The translations under genes were made by a program, and so were the position numbers. Below the pieces are notes generated by a model. It was not told where the DNA came from and made no database searches. It worked only from the letters and a program-made list of their open reading frames with translations. This document shows, one piece after another, positions 55,827 through 63,873 of a stretch of 64,000 nucleotides of DNA (position 1 is its first letter; each line of letters begins with the position of its first letter). Location: the NCBI GenBank assembly GCA_910579035.1, contig CAJTSR010000016.1, positions 10,076 through 74,075 of the forward strand, read 5' to 3'. Source of the DNA: an uncultured Muribaculaceae bacterium. Its GTDB lineage: Bacteria; Bacteroidota; Bacteroidia; Bacteroidales; Muribaculaceae.

Positions 55827-56882
55827 TTATTCCTTTACTTCGATATACCGGTGCAGGAATATCTCGGTGGGGAAGTGGTCGGAGTATCCTCCGATGTAGC
55901 TGCCTGCGGTGAACGAGCGCTTGGGATATCCCTGGCGGTTGCCTTCGTTGTCTTTGAGGAAGTCGAAGTTAAGCACTTTGGCTTCGTAGAACTTCCACTG
56001 GGTGTCGGGAACGTTGACGAGGTTGCCCGATATTATTATCTGGTCGAAGAGGTTCCACTGGCTTTTGTATGCGAGTGTGCCTATGCCGTTGTCGAGCTTG
56101 CTCCACCAGGGGTTGTAGAATGCGTGCGGACCCACGCCGGCGGGTTTCTTGGCGGCGCCTAGAGTTACGGCGCAGCTGCGGTCCATGGGGTCGTCGTTGA
56201 GGTCGCCCATTATTATCACGCCCATTGCGGGGTCCACGCTCCAGAGCGAGTCGGCTATGTGGCGGCACAGTTCGGCGGCTGCCACGCGGTTTGGCTCGGA
56301 CTGCTCCTGGCCTCCGATTCGCGAAGGCCAGTGGTTTACAATCACGGCTATTTTCTGGCCCAGAAGGCTGCCTACCACGCACATCTGGTCGCGGGTGCGG
56401 AACGGCACGGCTGTGAGGCGGTGGTTTGTCACGTTTTCGACGCGGAAATAGCGTTTGTTGTACAGCAGGCCTACGTCCACGCCTCGGGCGTCGGGCGAGT
56501 CGTGATGCACGATGCCGAGGTCGAGCTTGGCGAGTTCGGGCTGTGCCACGAGGTCTTCGAGCACTGTGCGGTTTTCGATTTCGGACACTCCGATTATGGC
56601 CGGACCCAGAGGGGTGGTGCGTGTTTTGAACTGCGATATGGCATAGGCGAGGTTGTGGAGTTTCTGGCGGTATTTGCGGCCGTCCCACTGGCGCTGTCCG
56701 TTGGGTGTGAACTCGAGGTCGCGCCCCTCGGGATTGTTCGGTATGGTGTCGAAGAGGTTTTCAAAGTTGTAGAATGCCACGCCGGCAACGAGCAGTTTGC
56801 GTTCGGGTTTGGCGGCAAAGACGCTTGCAGCGGAGGACGCTATGAGCAGTGCTATTGCTGCGAATAGGCGGAAGGTTTTCAT
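55827..56882 (-). CDS. Secreted endonuclease/exonuclease/phosphatase-family protein
   Basis: A 351-residue protein of the DNase I-like EEP superfamily. The ATG at 56882 gives signal peptide MKTFRLFAAIALLIASSAAS. Catalytic pattern: FYNFENLFDT (Asn), IGVSEIENR (Glu), VNHWPSR, IIMGDLNDDPMD (Asp-Asn) and YSDHFPTEI (Asp-His). It should cleave nucleic acids or phosphodiesters outside the cytoplasm. In an operon with the OB/CHB_HEX protein, consistent with extracellular nucleic-acid processing (inference). Confidence 0.88.
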   Translation of the reverse strand: MKTFRLFAAIALLIASSAASVFAAKPERKLLVAGVAFYNFENLFDTIPNNPEGRDLEFTPNGQRQWDGRKYRQKLHNLAYAISQFKTRTTPLGPAIIGVSEIENRTVLEDLVAQPELAKLDLGIVHHDSPDARGVDVGLLYNKRYFRVENVTNHRLTAVPFRTRDQMCVVGSLLGQKIAVIVNHWPSRIGGQEQSEPNRVAAAELCRHIADSLWSVDPAMGVIIMGDLNDDPMDRSCAVTLGAAKKPAGVGPHAFYNPWWSKLDNGIGTLAYKSQWNLFDQIIISGNLVNVPDTQWKFYEAKVLNFDFLKDNEGNRQGYPKRSFTAGSYIGGYSDHFPTEIFLHRYIEVKE

Positions 56883-56924
56883 AATAATTGTTTCCGTGGT
56901 ATATTGCATTGGGCTAAGTTATAG

Positions 56925-56932
56925 CAAAAGTA
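56925..56932 (-). promoter_or_regulatory. -7 box of the secreted nuclease operon
   Basis: TACTTTTG on the minus strand, about 43 nt before the ATG at 56882. -33 weak. Confidence 0.45.
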
Positions 56933-57045
56933 GCGAAAATAATTGTGTTTTTACTTTTTATTTTCTTAAAAAATATAGCGAAGATATTTGGCTGCGTAGG
57001 CGTGGTTTTGTTGTGCGCTGATAATGTGGTGGTTATAGTAAATAG

Positions 57046-57073
57046 AAAGGGGCTGCGATGTCGCAGCCCCTTT
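57046..57073 (-). terminator. Terminator of the RNase E/G gene
   Basis: Perfect 13-bp stem (57046-57058 with 57061-57073) with a 2-nt gap as loop, 18 nt past the stop codon; the minus strand continues with a short T-rich stretch. Confidence 0.7.
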
Positions 57074-57090
57074 GTGGGTATGAAGGGATT

Positions 57091-59223
57091 TTATTCCTCT
57101 GTTATCTCGGTATCTTCGTCGGTGTCGGCGTCTTCGTTTTCGGCTTCAGACTCGGAGGTCTGGCCTTGCTTGGCTGCCGGTTTGCGGCGACGGCGACGAC
57201 GGCGACGTTTTTTGGCGGGTTCGCCGTTGTTTTCGGACTCTTGGTCGTCGGGGATTTCGAGTGCCGGGGTTTCGATGATGGGAGCGGGCAGCAGTGCCGT
57301 TGTTGCCGCGGCCTCGGTGTCGGCGGTGCTTTCGTCTGCTTTTTCCTCTTCGGGAGTTGCCGGAAGTGCAGGGGCGACTTCGGGTTTCGGCTCAGGCCGA
57401 GGTTCCGGCTTAGGGGCCGGGGCAGGCTTTTGCCTGGGCTTCGGTTTCTGTGCCGGAGCCGGCTTCGGCTCTTCCGGTGCGGTTTCGGTCTTTGGCTCTA
57501 CAGGCTTTGCTTGCTCCTTTTTCGGTGCGGGCGCTTCTTTTTTAGGCTTTGGCTGCTGCTTTGGCGCGGCATCTTTCTTAGGTTCCGGATTGTCGGCATT
57601 TTCGCCTCGCGAGCGTGCTTTGGTCGAGCTTTTGGTCACAGAGCTCTTGCCGGAGTCTTTTTCGTCGCGCAGCGGTATGTCCTTGCCGTCTTTGTCCACG
57701 GCCCGGTATTGCAGGTATGCCAGCGACTGGTCGGGCACGATTTTGAAGCATCGTCCGAGTGTGCGCCGCCATTTGCCGTACATGGTGGAGAACAGGCCTT
57801 TCTTTATATATGCGTCCACATAGGGGTGTACGTACATCACAAAGTCGCGTAGCCCGAGGGTTCCGACCATGTATTCGAGTTTTTCGAAAAGGGTGTCGGT
57901 GAAAAGTATTGATGGCTGCACCTTGCCTTTGCCGAAGCACGATGGGCATTCCTCGGCCACGGTGATGTCGAGTACCGGGCGCACGCGCTGCCGGGTAATC
58001 TGCATAAGGCCGAATTTGCTCAGGGGCAAGATGTTGTGGCGCGCGCGGTCGTTCGCCATAATCTCGCGCATGTGGTCGTATAGCTGCTGGCGGTGTTCGG
58101 CCTTGGCCATGTCGATGAAGTCGACCACGATTATTCCGCCCATGTCGCGCAGACGCAGCTGGCGCGCTATTTCGTCGGCGGCGCGGAGGTTTACTTCGAG
58201 GGCGTTGCTTTCTTGGTCGTTGGTGGCCTTGGAGCGGTTGCCGGAGTTTACGTCGATAACGTGGAGTGCCTCGGTGTGCTCTATTATGATATAGGCGCCC
58301 GATTTGAACGACACTGTTTTTCCGAACGACGATTTGATCTGGCGGGTGATGCCGAAGTGGTCGAATATCGGCGCGGTGTCCTCGTAGAGTTTCACGATGT
58401 CGCGCGCGCCGGGGGATATGAGGTCGACGTATTTCTGTATCTGCCTGAAGATATCGGGGTCGTTGACGTGGATATTTTCAAAGGAGGGGCTGAATACGTC
58501 GCGCAGCATGCCCACGACTCTGTTTTCTTCTTCAAACACCAGTTCGGGTGCTGTGGAGCGCTGCGCTTTCTCGCAGGCGTCCTCGAAGGCTTGCACGAGT
58601 GTTTTCAACTCGTGGTTGAGTTCTGCCACGCGCTTGCCTTCGGCCGATGTGCGGATTATCACGCCGTAGTTGCGCGGCTTGATGCTTTCCACAAGTTGGT
58701 GGAGGCGCGTTTTTTCTTCCGACGATTTGATTTTCTGCGATATCGATATTTTGTCGCAGAAGGGTGTGAGGACGAGGTAGCGTCCTGTGAGGGTGATGTC
58801 GGTGGTGAGGCGCGGGCCTTTCGACGATATAGGCTCTTTCACTATCTGCACCAGCAGTTCTTTGCCGGGTGCGAGGAGGTCGGTCACGGAGCCGTGTTTG
58901 TCGATTTCGGGCAGAAGTTTCATCTGCGACAGCCGCGGCTGGTGCTTGCGGTCTGCCAGTAGTTGGGCTACAAATTTCTCGTAGGAGGAGAAATGCGAGC
59001 CGAGATCGAGGTAATGGAGGAATGCATCCTTTTCATATCCCACGTTAACGAAGGCGGCATTCAGCCCCGGCATCAGTTTTTTGACCTTTGCCAGGTAGAT
59101 GTCGCCGACAGCATAGGCGATGTTGCGCGCTTCTTTCTGAAGCGACACAAGCCGACCGTCCTCCAAAAGGGCGATCGATACCTCCGCTGCCTGTACGTCT
59201 ACGATTAATTCACTTTTCATCAA
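57091..59223 (-). CDS. rng: Ribonuclease E/G family endoribonuclease
   Basis: A 710-residue enzyme. Residues 1-515 form the RNase G/E catalytic core: S1-like domain (IYLAKVKKLMPGLNAAFVNV), then HVIDVNSGNRSKA and GGIIVVDFIDMAKAEHRQQL with the catalytic Asp residues, and the zinc-link CPSCFGKGK. Residues about 525-710 are a disordered tail rich in Lys/Pro/Glu, with an Arg block (RRRRRRRR) near 670 and an acidic end. The tail may bind RNA or degradosome partners. ATG 59223 or 59220 (ATGATG). It sits downstream of the 253-nt structured tract. Confidence 0.93.
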   Translation of the reverse strand: MMKSELIVDVQAAEVSIALLEDGRLVSLQKEARNIAYAVGDIYLAKVKKLMPGLNAAFVNVGYEKDAFLHYLDLGSHFSSYEKFVAQLLADRKHQPRLSQMKLLPEIDKHGSVTDLLAPGKELLVQIVKEPISSKGPRLTTDITLTGRYLVLTPFCDKISISQKIKSSEEKTRLHQLVESIKPRNYGVIIRTSAEGKRVAELNHELKTLVQAFEDACEKAQRSTAPELVFEEENRVVGMLRDVFSPSFENIHVNDPDIFRQIQKYVDLISPGARDIVKLYEDTAPIFDHFGITRQIKSSFGKTVSFKSGAYIIIEHTEALHVIDVNSGNRSKATNDQESNALEVNLRAADEIARQLRLRDMGGIIVVDFIDMAKAEHRQQLYDHMREIMANDRARHNILPLSKFGLMQITRQRVRPVLDITVAEECPSCFGKGKVQPSILFTDTLFEKLEYMVGTLGLRDFVMYVHPYVDAYIKKGLFSTMYGKWRRTLGRCFKIVPDQSLAYLQYRAVDKDGKDIPLRDEKDSGKSSVTKSSTKARSRGENADNPEPKKDAAPKQQPKPKKEAPAPKKEQAKPVEPKTETAPEEPKPAPAQKPKPRQKPAPAPKPEPRPEPKPEVAPALPATPEEEKADESTADTEAAATTALLPAPIIETPALEIPDDQESENNGEPAKKRRRRRRRRKPAAKQGQTSESEAENEDADTDEDTEITEE

Positions 59224-59271
59224 AGGAAGGGATTAATTAACAAAATGTGGGGTAAGGATGATGTGAGGGAG

Positions 59272-59329
59272 AACGCCCGCAGGCGTTTTTCGGATCAGGG
59301 GCGTGCCGCGCGCCGTTATATAAACGGCG
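59272..59329 (-). other. Two hairpins upstream of RNase E/G
   Basis: AACGCC-CGCA-GGCGTT (59272-59287) and CGCCGTT-ATATA-AACGGCG (59311-59329), both perfect. With the larger hairpin at 59331-59382 they make a structured tract before the RNase gene. No TAnnTTTG promoter was seen between the small gene at 59477 and the RNase ATG. Possibly a 5' leader used for autoregulation (inference). Confidence 0.45.
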
Positions 59330-59330
59330 A

Positions 59331-59382
59331 AAACAAACCCGCGGCACCGTGAGGCTGAGCTCGGTGCACCGGGGGTTTGTTT
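59331..59382 (-). terminator. Long two-stem hairpin after the small basic protein gene
   Basis: Outer stem AAACAAACCC/GGGTTTGTTT (59331-59340 with 59373-59382) and inner stem GCACCG/CGGTGC (59344-59349 with 59362-59367). On the minus strand it ends in TTTGTTTTC. It may terminate or attenuate transcription between the small gene and RNase E/G. Confidence 0.5.
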
Positions 59383-59476
59383 ATGCTATGTGCGGCGTCA
59401 TGGCCTCCACAAATAAGCGGTGTGGCGGACTCGCGAGGCCGTTCGCGACCCGCGCGAGAGTACCTGCCGGCGCTGC

Positions 59477-59566
59477 TTATTTCTTCTTGTGGCGGTTCTT
59501 TCTCAGACGTTTTTTACGCTTGTGGGTAGCCATCTTGTGGCCTTTTCTCTTTTTTCCGCTGGGCAT
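59477..59566 (-). CDS. 29-residue highly basic AURKAIP1/COX24-like ribosome-associated protein
   Basis: An ATG at 59566 encodes MPSGKKRKGHKMATHKRKKR then LRKNRHKKK and stop. About 60 percent of residues are Lys, Arg or His. The motif KMATHKRKKRLRKNRHKK resembles the AURKAIP1/COX24 domain (mitochondrial small-subunit protein mS38), and such mini-proteins are conserved in Bacteroidota, where they are thought to bind the ribosome. Sequence identity to that domain is recalled, not searched. It lies between the HU gene and RNase E/G on the same strand. Confidence 0.8.
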   Translation of the reverse strand: MPSGKKRKGHKMATHKRKKRLRKNRHKKK

Positions 59567-59647
59567 TTCTTTGACGCTTTTTGGAGGTTAGTTGATATGG
59601 TTTTTATACATTCGCGAGCCTCGGGAGGCTCTGAATGGCGGGGAATG

Positions 59648-59926
59648 TTATTCGCCCTTTACCTCATCCATGAACACGCGTGCGGGTTTGAACGCGGGGA
59701 TTTTGTGCTCGGGGATGATGATTGTTGTGTTCTTGGAGATGTTGCGGGCAGTCTTTTCAGAACGGGTCTTGATAATGAAGCTGCCGAAGCCGCGGAGATA
59801 CACGTTTTCGCCATTGGCGAGGGAGTCCTTCACTACGTCCATGAAGCGCTCGATTGTAGCAAGCACTGCGGCTTTGTCGATGCCGGTCGACTTGTAGATT
59901 TCGTTGACGATGTCGGCTTTAGTCAT
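59648..59926 (-). CDS. hup: HU-family DNA-binding protein
   Basis: A 92-residue histone-like protein, start MTKADIVNEIYKSTGIDKAA. The signature GFGSFIIKTRSEKTARN and the DNA-binding arm ending PEHKIPAFKPARVF are standard for HU/IHF. It compacts and bends DNA. The frame stays open upstream to 60058 but family proteins begin at MTKAD. It is 81 nt upstream of the 29-residue gene and may be co-transcribed with it. Confidence 0.95.
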   Translation of the reverse strand: MTKADIVNEIYKSTGIDKAAVLATIERFMDVVKDSLANGENVYLRGFGSFIIKTRSEKTARNISKNTTIIIPEHKIPAFKPARVFMDEVKGE

Positions 59927-60137
59927 TTTTTTAGTGCGTTTTATACGATTGGTAATGTTATATCTTGGGCGTAAACAACGGCAGAACCATAGGCCTGCCG
60001 GTTTTGACGGTGCAAATATCGTGATATTTTTTGACTTACGCATAAAAGAGAGGCCCAAAAATGCGTTTTTTTCACTCCAATCGGGTGAAAATGCGCCTTT
60101 TGGGTCCTTCTGAGGCCTTATGCCAAGCTGAAAAACG

Positions 60138-60866
60138 CTATCTGAGAGTGTCCGCGCCTTCGTCGGCGGAGTCTTCGCGGGTGTAGTCGGGGAGCGTTTC
60201 CGCGTTTGTGGCCGGAGCGGCTTCGGGCGTGGCTGCAGGAGCAGTTTCGGCTACTGTTTCTACGGGTTGGGGCGCGGCTGCGGCGGGCTGCTCGGCTGCC
60301 GCCTTAGCCGCCTTGCGGGCGGAGCGGTTGGCGGCGCTTATCACAAATGACTCGACAAGGGTCATAAGGCCGAAGAAGGCAAAGGAGGCTCCGGTGGCCA
60401 CCATTATGTTGTAGTCGCCCGCGCCGGGTTGCTGCATAAAGATGTATACTGCCGCGCCTACAAGGGCCATCGGCACGAGGAAGAACCAGCCCGAGAGCTT
60501 AACGGGCCGCGAGCCGAAGATGAGCAGCAGGAACTGGAACAGGGCGCCGAAAAGGAGCAGTATGGCAAACATATAGCCCACCATTGCTTCGAACACCGTC
60601 CGAAACAGAAGCATCACCACGCCCAATACCACGGCGGCGGCGCTTGCCACCCACCCCAGCGCGGTGCCTGCGGCGCTCATGCGGGCGCGTCCGTCTTTAT
60701 CGCGTTCGCCGAGGAATACTGTCATGTTGGCCACGCCTGCGAGGATAAACAATATGCCGCACCCTATCACGATGCCGTGGCTGGCGAGCGCGTTGCGGTA
60801 TACGAGCATAAGCGCTCCCGCTATCAGGGTGATGAGTGCCATCAGAATGAGATTACGTCCTTTCAT
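60138..60866 (-). CDS. DUF308 (HdeD-like) membrane protein
   Basis: A 242-residue protein with about six membrane helices in two repeats (NLILMALITLIAGALMLVYR, GIVIGCGILFILAGVANMTV, FEAMVGYMFAILLLFGALFQ), the pattern of DUF308/HdeD proteins. The last 60 residues are an Ala/Pro/Glu-rich cytosolic tail. HdeD proteins are linked to acid-stress tolerance in enterobacteria; the role here is unknown. Probably a single gene. Confidence 0.8.
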   Translation of the reverse strand: MKGRNLILMALITLIAGALMLVYRNALASHGIVIGCGILFILAGVANMTVFLGERDKDGRARMSAAGTALGWVASAAAVVLGVVMLLFRTVFEAMVGYMFAILLLFGALFQFLLLIFGSRPVKLSGWFFLVPMALVGAAVYIFMQQPGAGDYNIMVATGASFAFFGLMTLVESFVISAANRSARKAAKAAAEQPAAAAPQPVETVAETAPAATPEAAPATNAETLPDYTREDSADEGADTLR

Positions 60867-60946
60867 ATCGTATAGTGAGTTTTGATGTCAATAATATAAG
60901 TAACGCTTGCAGGCGCCCTGCGGTGCGATGCCGTGCTTGAAAAAAA

Positions 60947-61591
60947 TCATGCGGGGACGATGCGGAAGCTCCCGTCGCGGTATATGAATGCGGCGAGTCC
61001 TGTGGCGGCGAGGCTTGCCACGGCGCTTTCGGCCGAGGCGTGCGATATGTGCAGGCCGAGGGCTATGTCGCGGGTGTCGACAGGCTTTCCGCAAGCCTCG
61101 ATGTATGCCAGAACGCGAGCTGTGTCGCTGTCGATGTTCGTCGGGACGCCAGCCATACGCCACGCGCGCAGCATCAGCGGGTGGGCCGCGATGTTCTCGT
61201 CGGCCACGCGGTAGTATGCCCGCCAGCTTCCGTCGGGCTCGCCGGCAAGCACGGGGCGCGCTGTGGAGGCGGCTATGTCGGCCACGATTACTATGGCTGT
61301 GCCGTCTACTTTGTAAGCCCTGAACTGTACCGACTGTTCCGGGCGGCAGTAGCGCGACGCGGCAAGCTCTACCACGTAGGCGTCTTCCTCGTTGCGCACT
61401 CCGGCTATCACGCCGTTGTCCTTGACGCCGATGAGGAGGCGGCCGCCGCCGTTGTTGGCGAAGGCTGATATCGACCGCGCTATCTTGCGGGCGTCGGAGA
61501 TCGCGAATTTGAAGTCCTGGTGCTCGTGTTCCCCTTCGGCCACCATGGCGCGCACGAGGTCGGAACCCCGCACCGCTTTGATGTCTTTCAT
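60947..61591 (-). CDS. AlbA_2 (Schlafen-type) putative DNA-binding protein
   Basis: A 214-residue cytosolic protein starting MKDIKAVRGSDLVRAMVAEG. The AlbA_2 domain shows EHEHQDFKFAI and ISAFANNGGGRLLIGVKDNG with the RNEEDAY helix; the C-terminal third (NIDSDTARVLAYIEACGKPV, then HISHASAESAVASL) resembles a winged helix-turn-helix. Such proteins are often transcription regulators or nucleic-acid-binding stress proteins. It follows the S41 peptidase gene by 11 nt. The frame remains open far upstream, but only antiphase to the peptidase gene. Confidence 0.85.
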   Translation of the reverse strand: MKDIKAVRGSDLVRAMVAEGEHEHQDFKFAISDARKIARSISAFANNGGGRLLIGVKDNGVIAGVRNEEDAYVVELAASRYCRPEQSVQFRAYKVDGTAIVIVADIAASTARPVLAGEPDGSWRAYYRVADENIAAHPLMLRAWRMAGVPTNIDSDTARVLAYIEACGKPVDTRDIALGLHISHASAESAVASLAATGLAAFIYRDGSFRIVPA

Positions 61592-61602
61592 CGTGAACCG
61601 CC

Positions 61603-63273
61603 TTATTTTGACGCAGGAGCCAGAAGAGCCTCGTATGCGCCCTTGTTGAGCAATATTGCGGCTGCGCGCTCCATCACCGAGTCGCTGCGCAGGGCAAGGC
61701 GCACTCGGTCGGCGTCGGAGTAGTATCGAGAGCTTATGGCGTCGGCGAGTATGCCTTCTATCTCCTGCCGGTTTATGTCGAGGTCGTGGCTGAGGTCGTG
61801 TTTTAGCATTGAGGCGAGAATGTCGAACTGCGCCGCTACCGAGTCGGTCATGTAGCCTTCGCTTTTGGCAGCCTTGCGGAGGAAGTCGAGCCCGCTTTCG
61901 CACTGGCGGTCGTACTTGAAGCGGGCCGGGTCGATAAAGTCCTTGAAGCTTTGGAAAATCTCGTCGGTTATGGTGAAGGAGTCGGCCGGTGCTATCGATG
62001 GGTGCGTGGCGCGGTAGCGGTTGGCGAAGTCGAAGTCCCACATGTCGGCCACTATGTTGTAGAGCAGGCGGTTGCCTTCGGGCAGGTCGACTGTGGCGTC
62101 GGGCGTTATGCCGCCGCCGTCGCGCACTATGCGTCCTGCACGCGTGCGGAACTCGTTGGTGAGGCTGTCGGGCGTGCGCGCCGGCGAGCCGTCGGGGTTG
62201 CGGTGGGAGTAGTCGAGAGCCTGTATCAGTCGGCCGGAGGGTATGTAGTAGCGTCCGGTGGTGAGTTTCATCAGGTCGTTGTACGGCAGGGGGCGGGTGG
62301 TCTGCACGAGTCCTTTGCCGTAGGAGCGGTCGCCCACTATAACGGCGCGGTCGAGATCCTGGAGGGAGCCTGCCACGATTTCCGATGCCGAGGCGGTGCC
62401 GTTGTCGGTGAGCACGGCCACGGGAAGCTTGAGGTCGAGGGGCTGCTGGGTGGTCTTGTACACTTTTTCGTGGCGCTGCTCGCGTCCGCGTGTGCGTACC
62501 ACCTCGGTGCCTTTCGGCACGAAGTTGCCCACTATCTGCACGGCGCTTTCGAGCAGGCCTCCGCCGTTGCCGCGCAGGTCGAGCACGATACCTTTCAGCG
62601 CGGGGTCGCGCATAAGGTCGATAACGGCTTCTTTGACGCGGCGCGCGCTGCTCTCGTTGAAAGTAGTCAGGCGTATGTAGCCGATGCCGTCGGGGCGTAT
62701 GCCGTAGTAGGGCAGGGGATTGACCTTGATGTCGGCGCGTGTGATGTTGAAGCTCAGCATCGAGTCCTCGACATAGGGGCGGCATACGTCCACGCGCACC
62801 TCCGTGCCGGCCTGCCCTCGCAGGCGGCGGCTTACGGCAGAGATGTCGGTGGCAGCCGTCACGGTGTCGGCATCAACGGCTATTATCACGTCGCCTGGGC
62901 GCAGTCCGGCTTTGAGCGCGGGCGACTCCCACTGCGGCTCTGATATTATCACCTTGTTGCCCCGTTTCTGTATCACGGAGCCGATGCCGGCATACTGTCC
63001 CTGCGATAGCGACAATATCTCGTCCTGGTCGCCCGCCGGGTAATACTCGGTGTAAGGGTCTATCTGGTAGAGGAGCGCCCCTATGGTTTTGTCCATAATG
63101 GAGTTTGCGTCGAGGGTATCGACGTAGCCCGACTGCAGCTCTTTTACTATCGCGTTGAAAGTGTGCAGCTTGCGTGCGAACTCATCTTTCTTCGCTGCGG
63201 CAGGCGCGGCAATGGAGGAGGCTGCGGCGCAGCTTATGACGATGGCGGCGAGGATATATAACAGACGTTTCAT
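61603..63273 (-). CDS. S41-family C-terminal processing peptidase
   Basis: A 556-residue periplasmic or envelope serine protease. Signal peptide MKRLLYILAAIVISCAAASS; PDZ domain at about 75-170 (YAGIGSVIQKRGNKVIISEP, LRPGDVIIAVDADTV); catalytic core with LDLRGNGGGLLESAVQIVGN, nucleophile Ser in DNGTASASEIVAGSL and Lys in RSYGKGLVQTTRPL. It degrades or trims envelope proteins from their C-termini. The next gene (AlbA_2) is 11 nt downstream. Confidence 0.94.
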   Translation of the reverse strand: MKRLLYILAAIVISCAAASSIAAPAAAKKDEFARKLHTFNAIVKELQSGYVDTLDANSIMDKTIGALLYQIDPYTEYYPAGDQDEILSLSQGQYAGIGSVIQKRGNKVIISEPQWESPALKAGLRPGDVIIAVDADTVTAATDISAVSRRLRGQAGTEVRVDVCRPYVEDSMLSFNITRADIKVNPLPYYGIRPDGIGYIRLTTFNESSARRVKEAVIDLMRDPALKGIVLDLRGNGGGLLESAVQIVGNFVPKGTEVVRTRGREQRHEKVYKTTQQPLDLKLPVAVLTDNGTASASEIVAGSLQDLDRAVIVGDRSYGKGLVQTTRPLPYNDLMKLTTGRYYIPSGRLIQALDYSHRNPDGSPARTPDSLTNEFRTRAGRIVRDGGGITPDATVDLPEGNRLLYNIVADMWDFDFANRYRATHPSIAPADSFTITDEIFQSFKDFIDPARFKYDRQCESGLDFLRKAAKSEGYMTDSVAAQFDILASMLKHDLSHDLDINRQEIEGILADAISSRYYSDADRVRLALRSDSVMERAAAILLNKGAYEALLAPASK

Positions 63274-63308
63274 TAAGTGTTTGTGGCTTATGTGTGCTCA
63301 ATATCCAA

Positions 63309-63316
63309 CAAAGATA
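63309..63316 (-). promoter_or_regulatory. -7 box of the S41 peptidase gene
   Basis: TATCTTTG on the minus strand, about 36 nt before the ATG at 63273. A TTTG lies 16 nt upstream of it, a little close for a -33. Confidence 0.55.
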
Positions 63317-63353
63317 GCTATTTTTTTGTTGCCAAAGGCAAATTCTCCCGCCT

Positions 63354-63842
63354 TTATCGCGCCAGACGGTGGTAGGCGAGGCGGGGGGAGCCGTCGGCGA
63401 GGTAGATGGTGCCGCAGAGGGTGAAGCCGAGGGTCGGCAGCAGGTGGCGCATCGGGGCGTTGTCGGCGTGTGTGTCGATGCGTATGTCGAGGCCCCGCTC
63501 TGCCGCGAAGCCGACTGCGGCGGCAAGTATCCCGCCGGTGCTGCCGTCGGAGGCGACGCGGTGCAGGGTGAGGTAGGGCGCGTCAGACAGCCATGTACAG
63601 TTGCCGCCGGAATAGGTTGGCTCCGGTGCGTCCATAAGGCAGAATGTGCCTGCGGCGTGGCCGTCGACCTCCACTATGTGGCTCCAGCCGCGGGCTATGT
63701 CGGCCTTGGCGGCTTCTGCGCCGGGGTATGGGCCTGTCCATTGTGAGTTGTTGCCCGATGCCCGCATGGCAGCTTTTGCCCGGGAGTATATGCGCAGCAT
63801 TTCGGGTATGTCGGCAAGGGTGGATTTGCGTATGGTTTTCAT
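63354..63842 (-). CDS. GNAT-family N-acetyltransferase
   Basis: A 162-residue acetyltransferase starting MKTIRKSTLADIPEMLRIYS. GNAT features: HIVEVDGHAAGTFCLMDAPE (beta 2-3), LHRVASDGSTGGILAAAVGF (acetyl-CoA loop) and HADNAPMRHLLPTLGFTLCG (C-terminal GNAT signature). Substrate unknown. The frame is open upstream to 63935, but that part lies in the IS3 terminus and has no family similarity. Confidence 0.9.
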   Translation of the reverse strand: MKTIRKSTLADIPEMLRIYSRAKAAMRASGNNSQWTGPYPGAEAAKADIARGWSHIVEVDGHAAGTFCLMDAPEPTYSGGNCTWLSDAPYLTLHRVASDGSTGGILAAAVGFAAERGLDIRIDTHADNAPMRHLLPTLGFTLCGTIYLADGSPRLAYHRLAR

Positions 63843-63873
63843 ACTGCGAATATACGAAAAAAAGCGCCCCGCG

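Noticed and set aside
59331..59382. Candidate housekeeping RNA (SRP RNA, 6S or RNase P) upstream of RNase E/G
   Set aside because: No recognisable conserved motif of those RNAs and the segment is too short; hairpin terminator or leader fits better.
61592..62785. Open frame continuing upstream of the AlbA_2 gene
   Set aside because: It crosses the S41 peptidase gene in another frame and is Arg/Pro-rich without family similarity; the real start is 61591.
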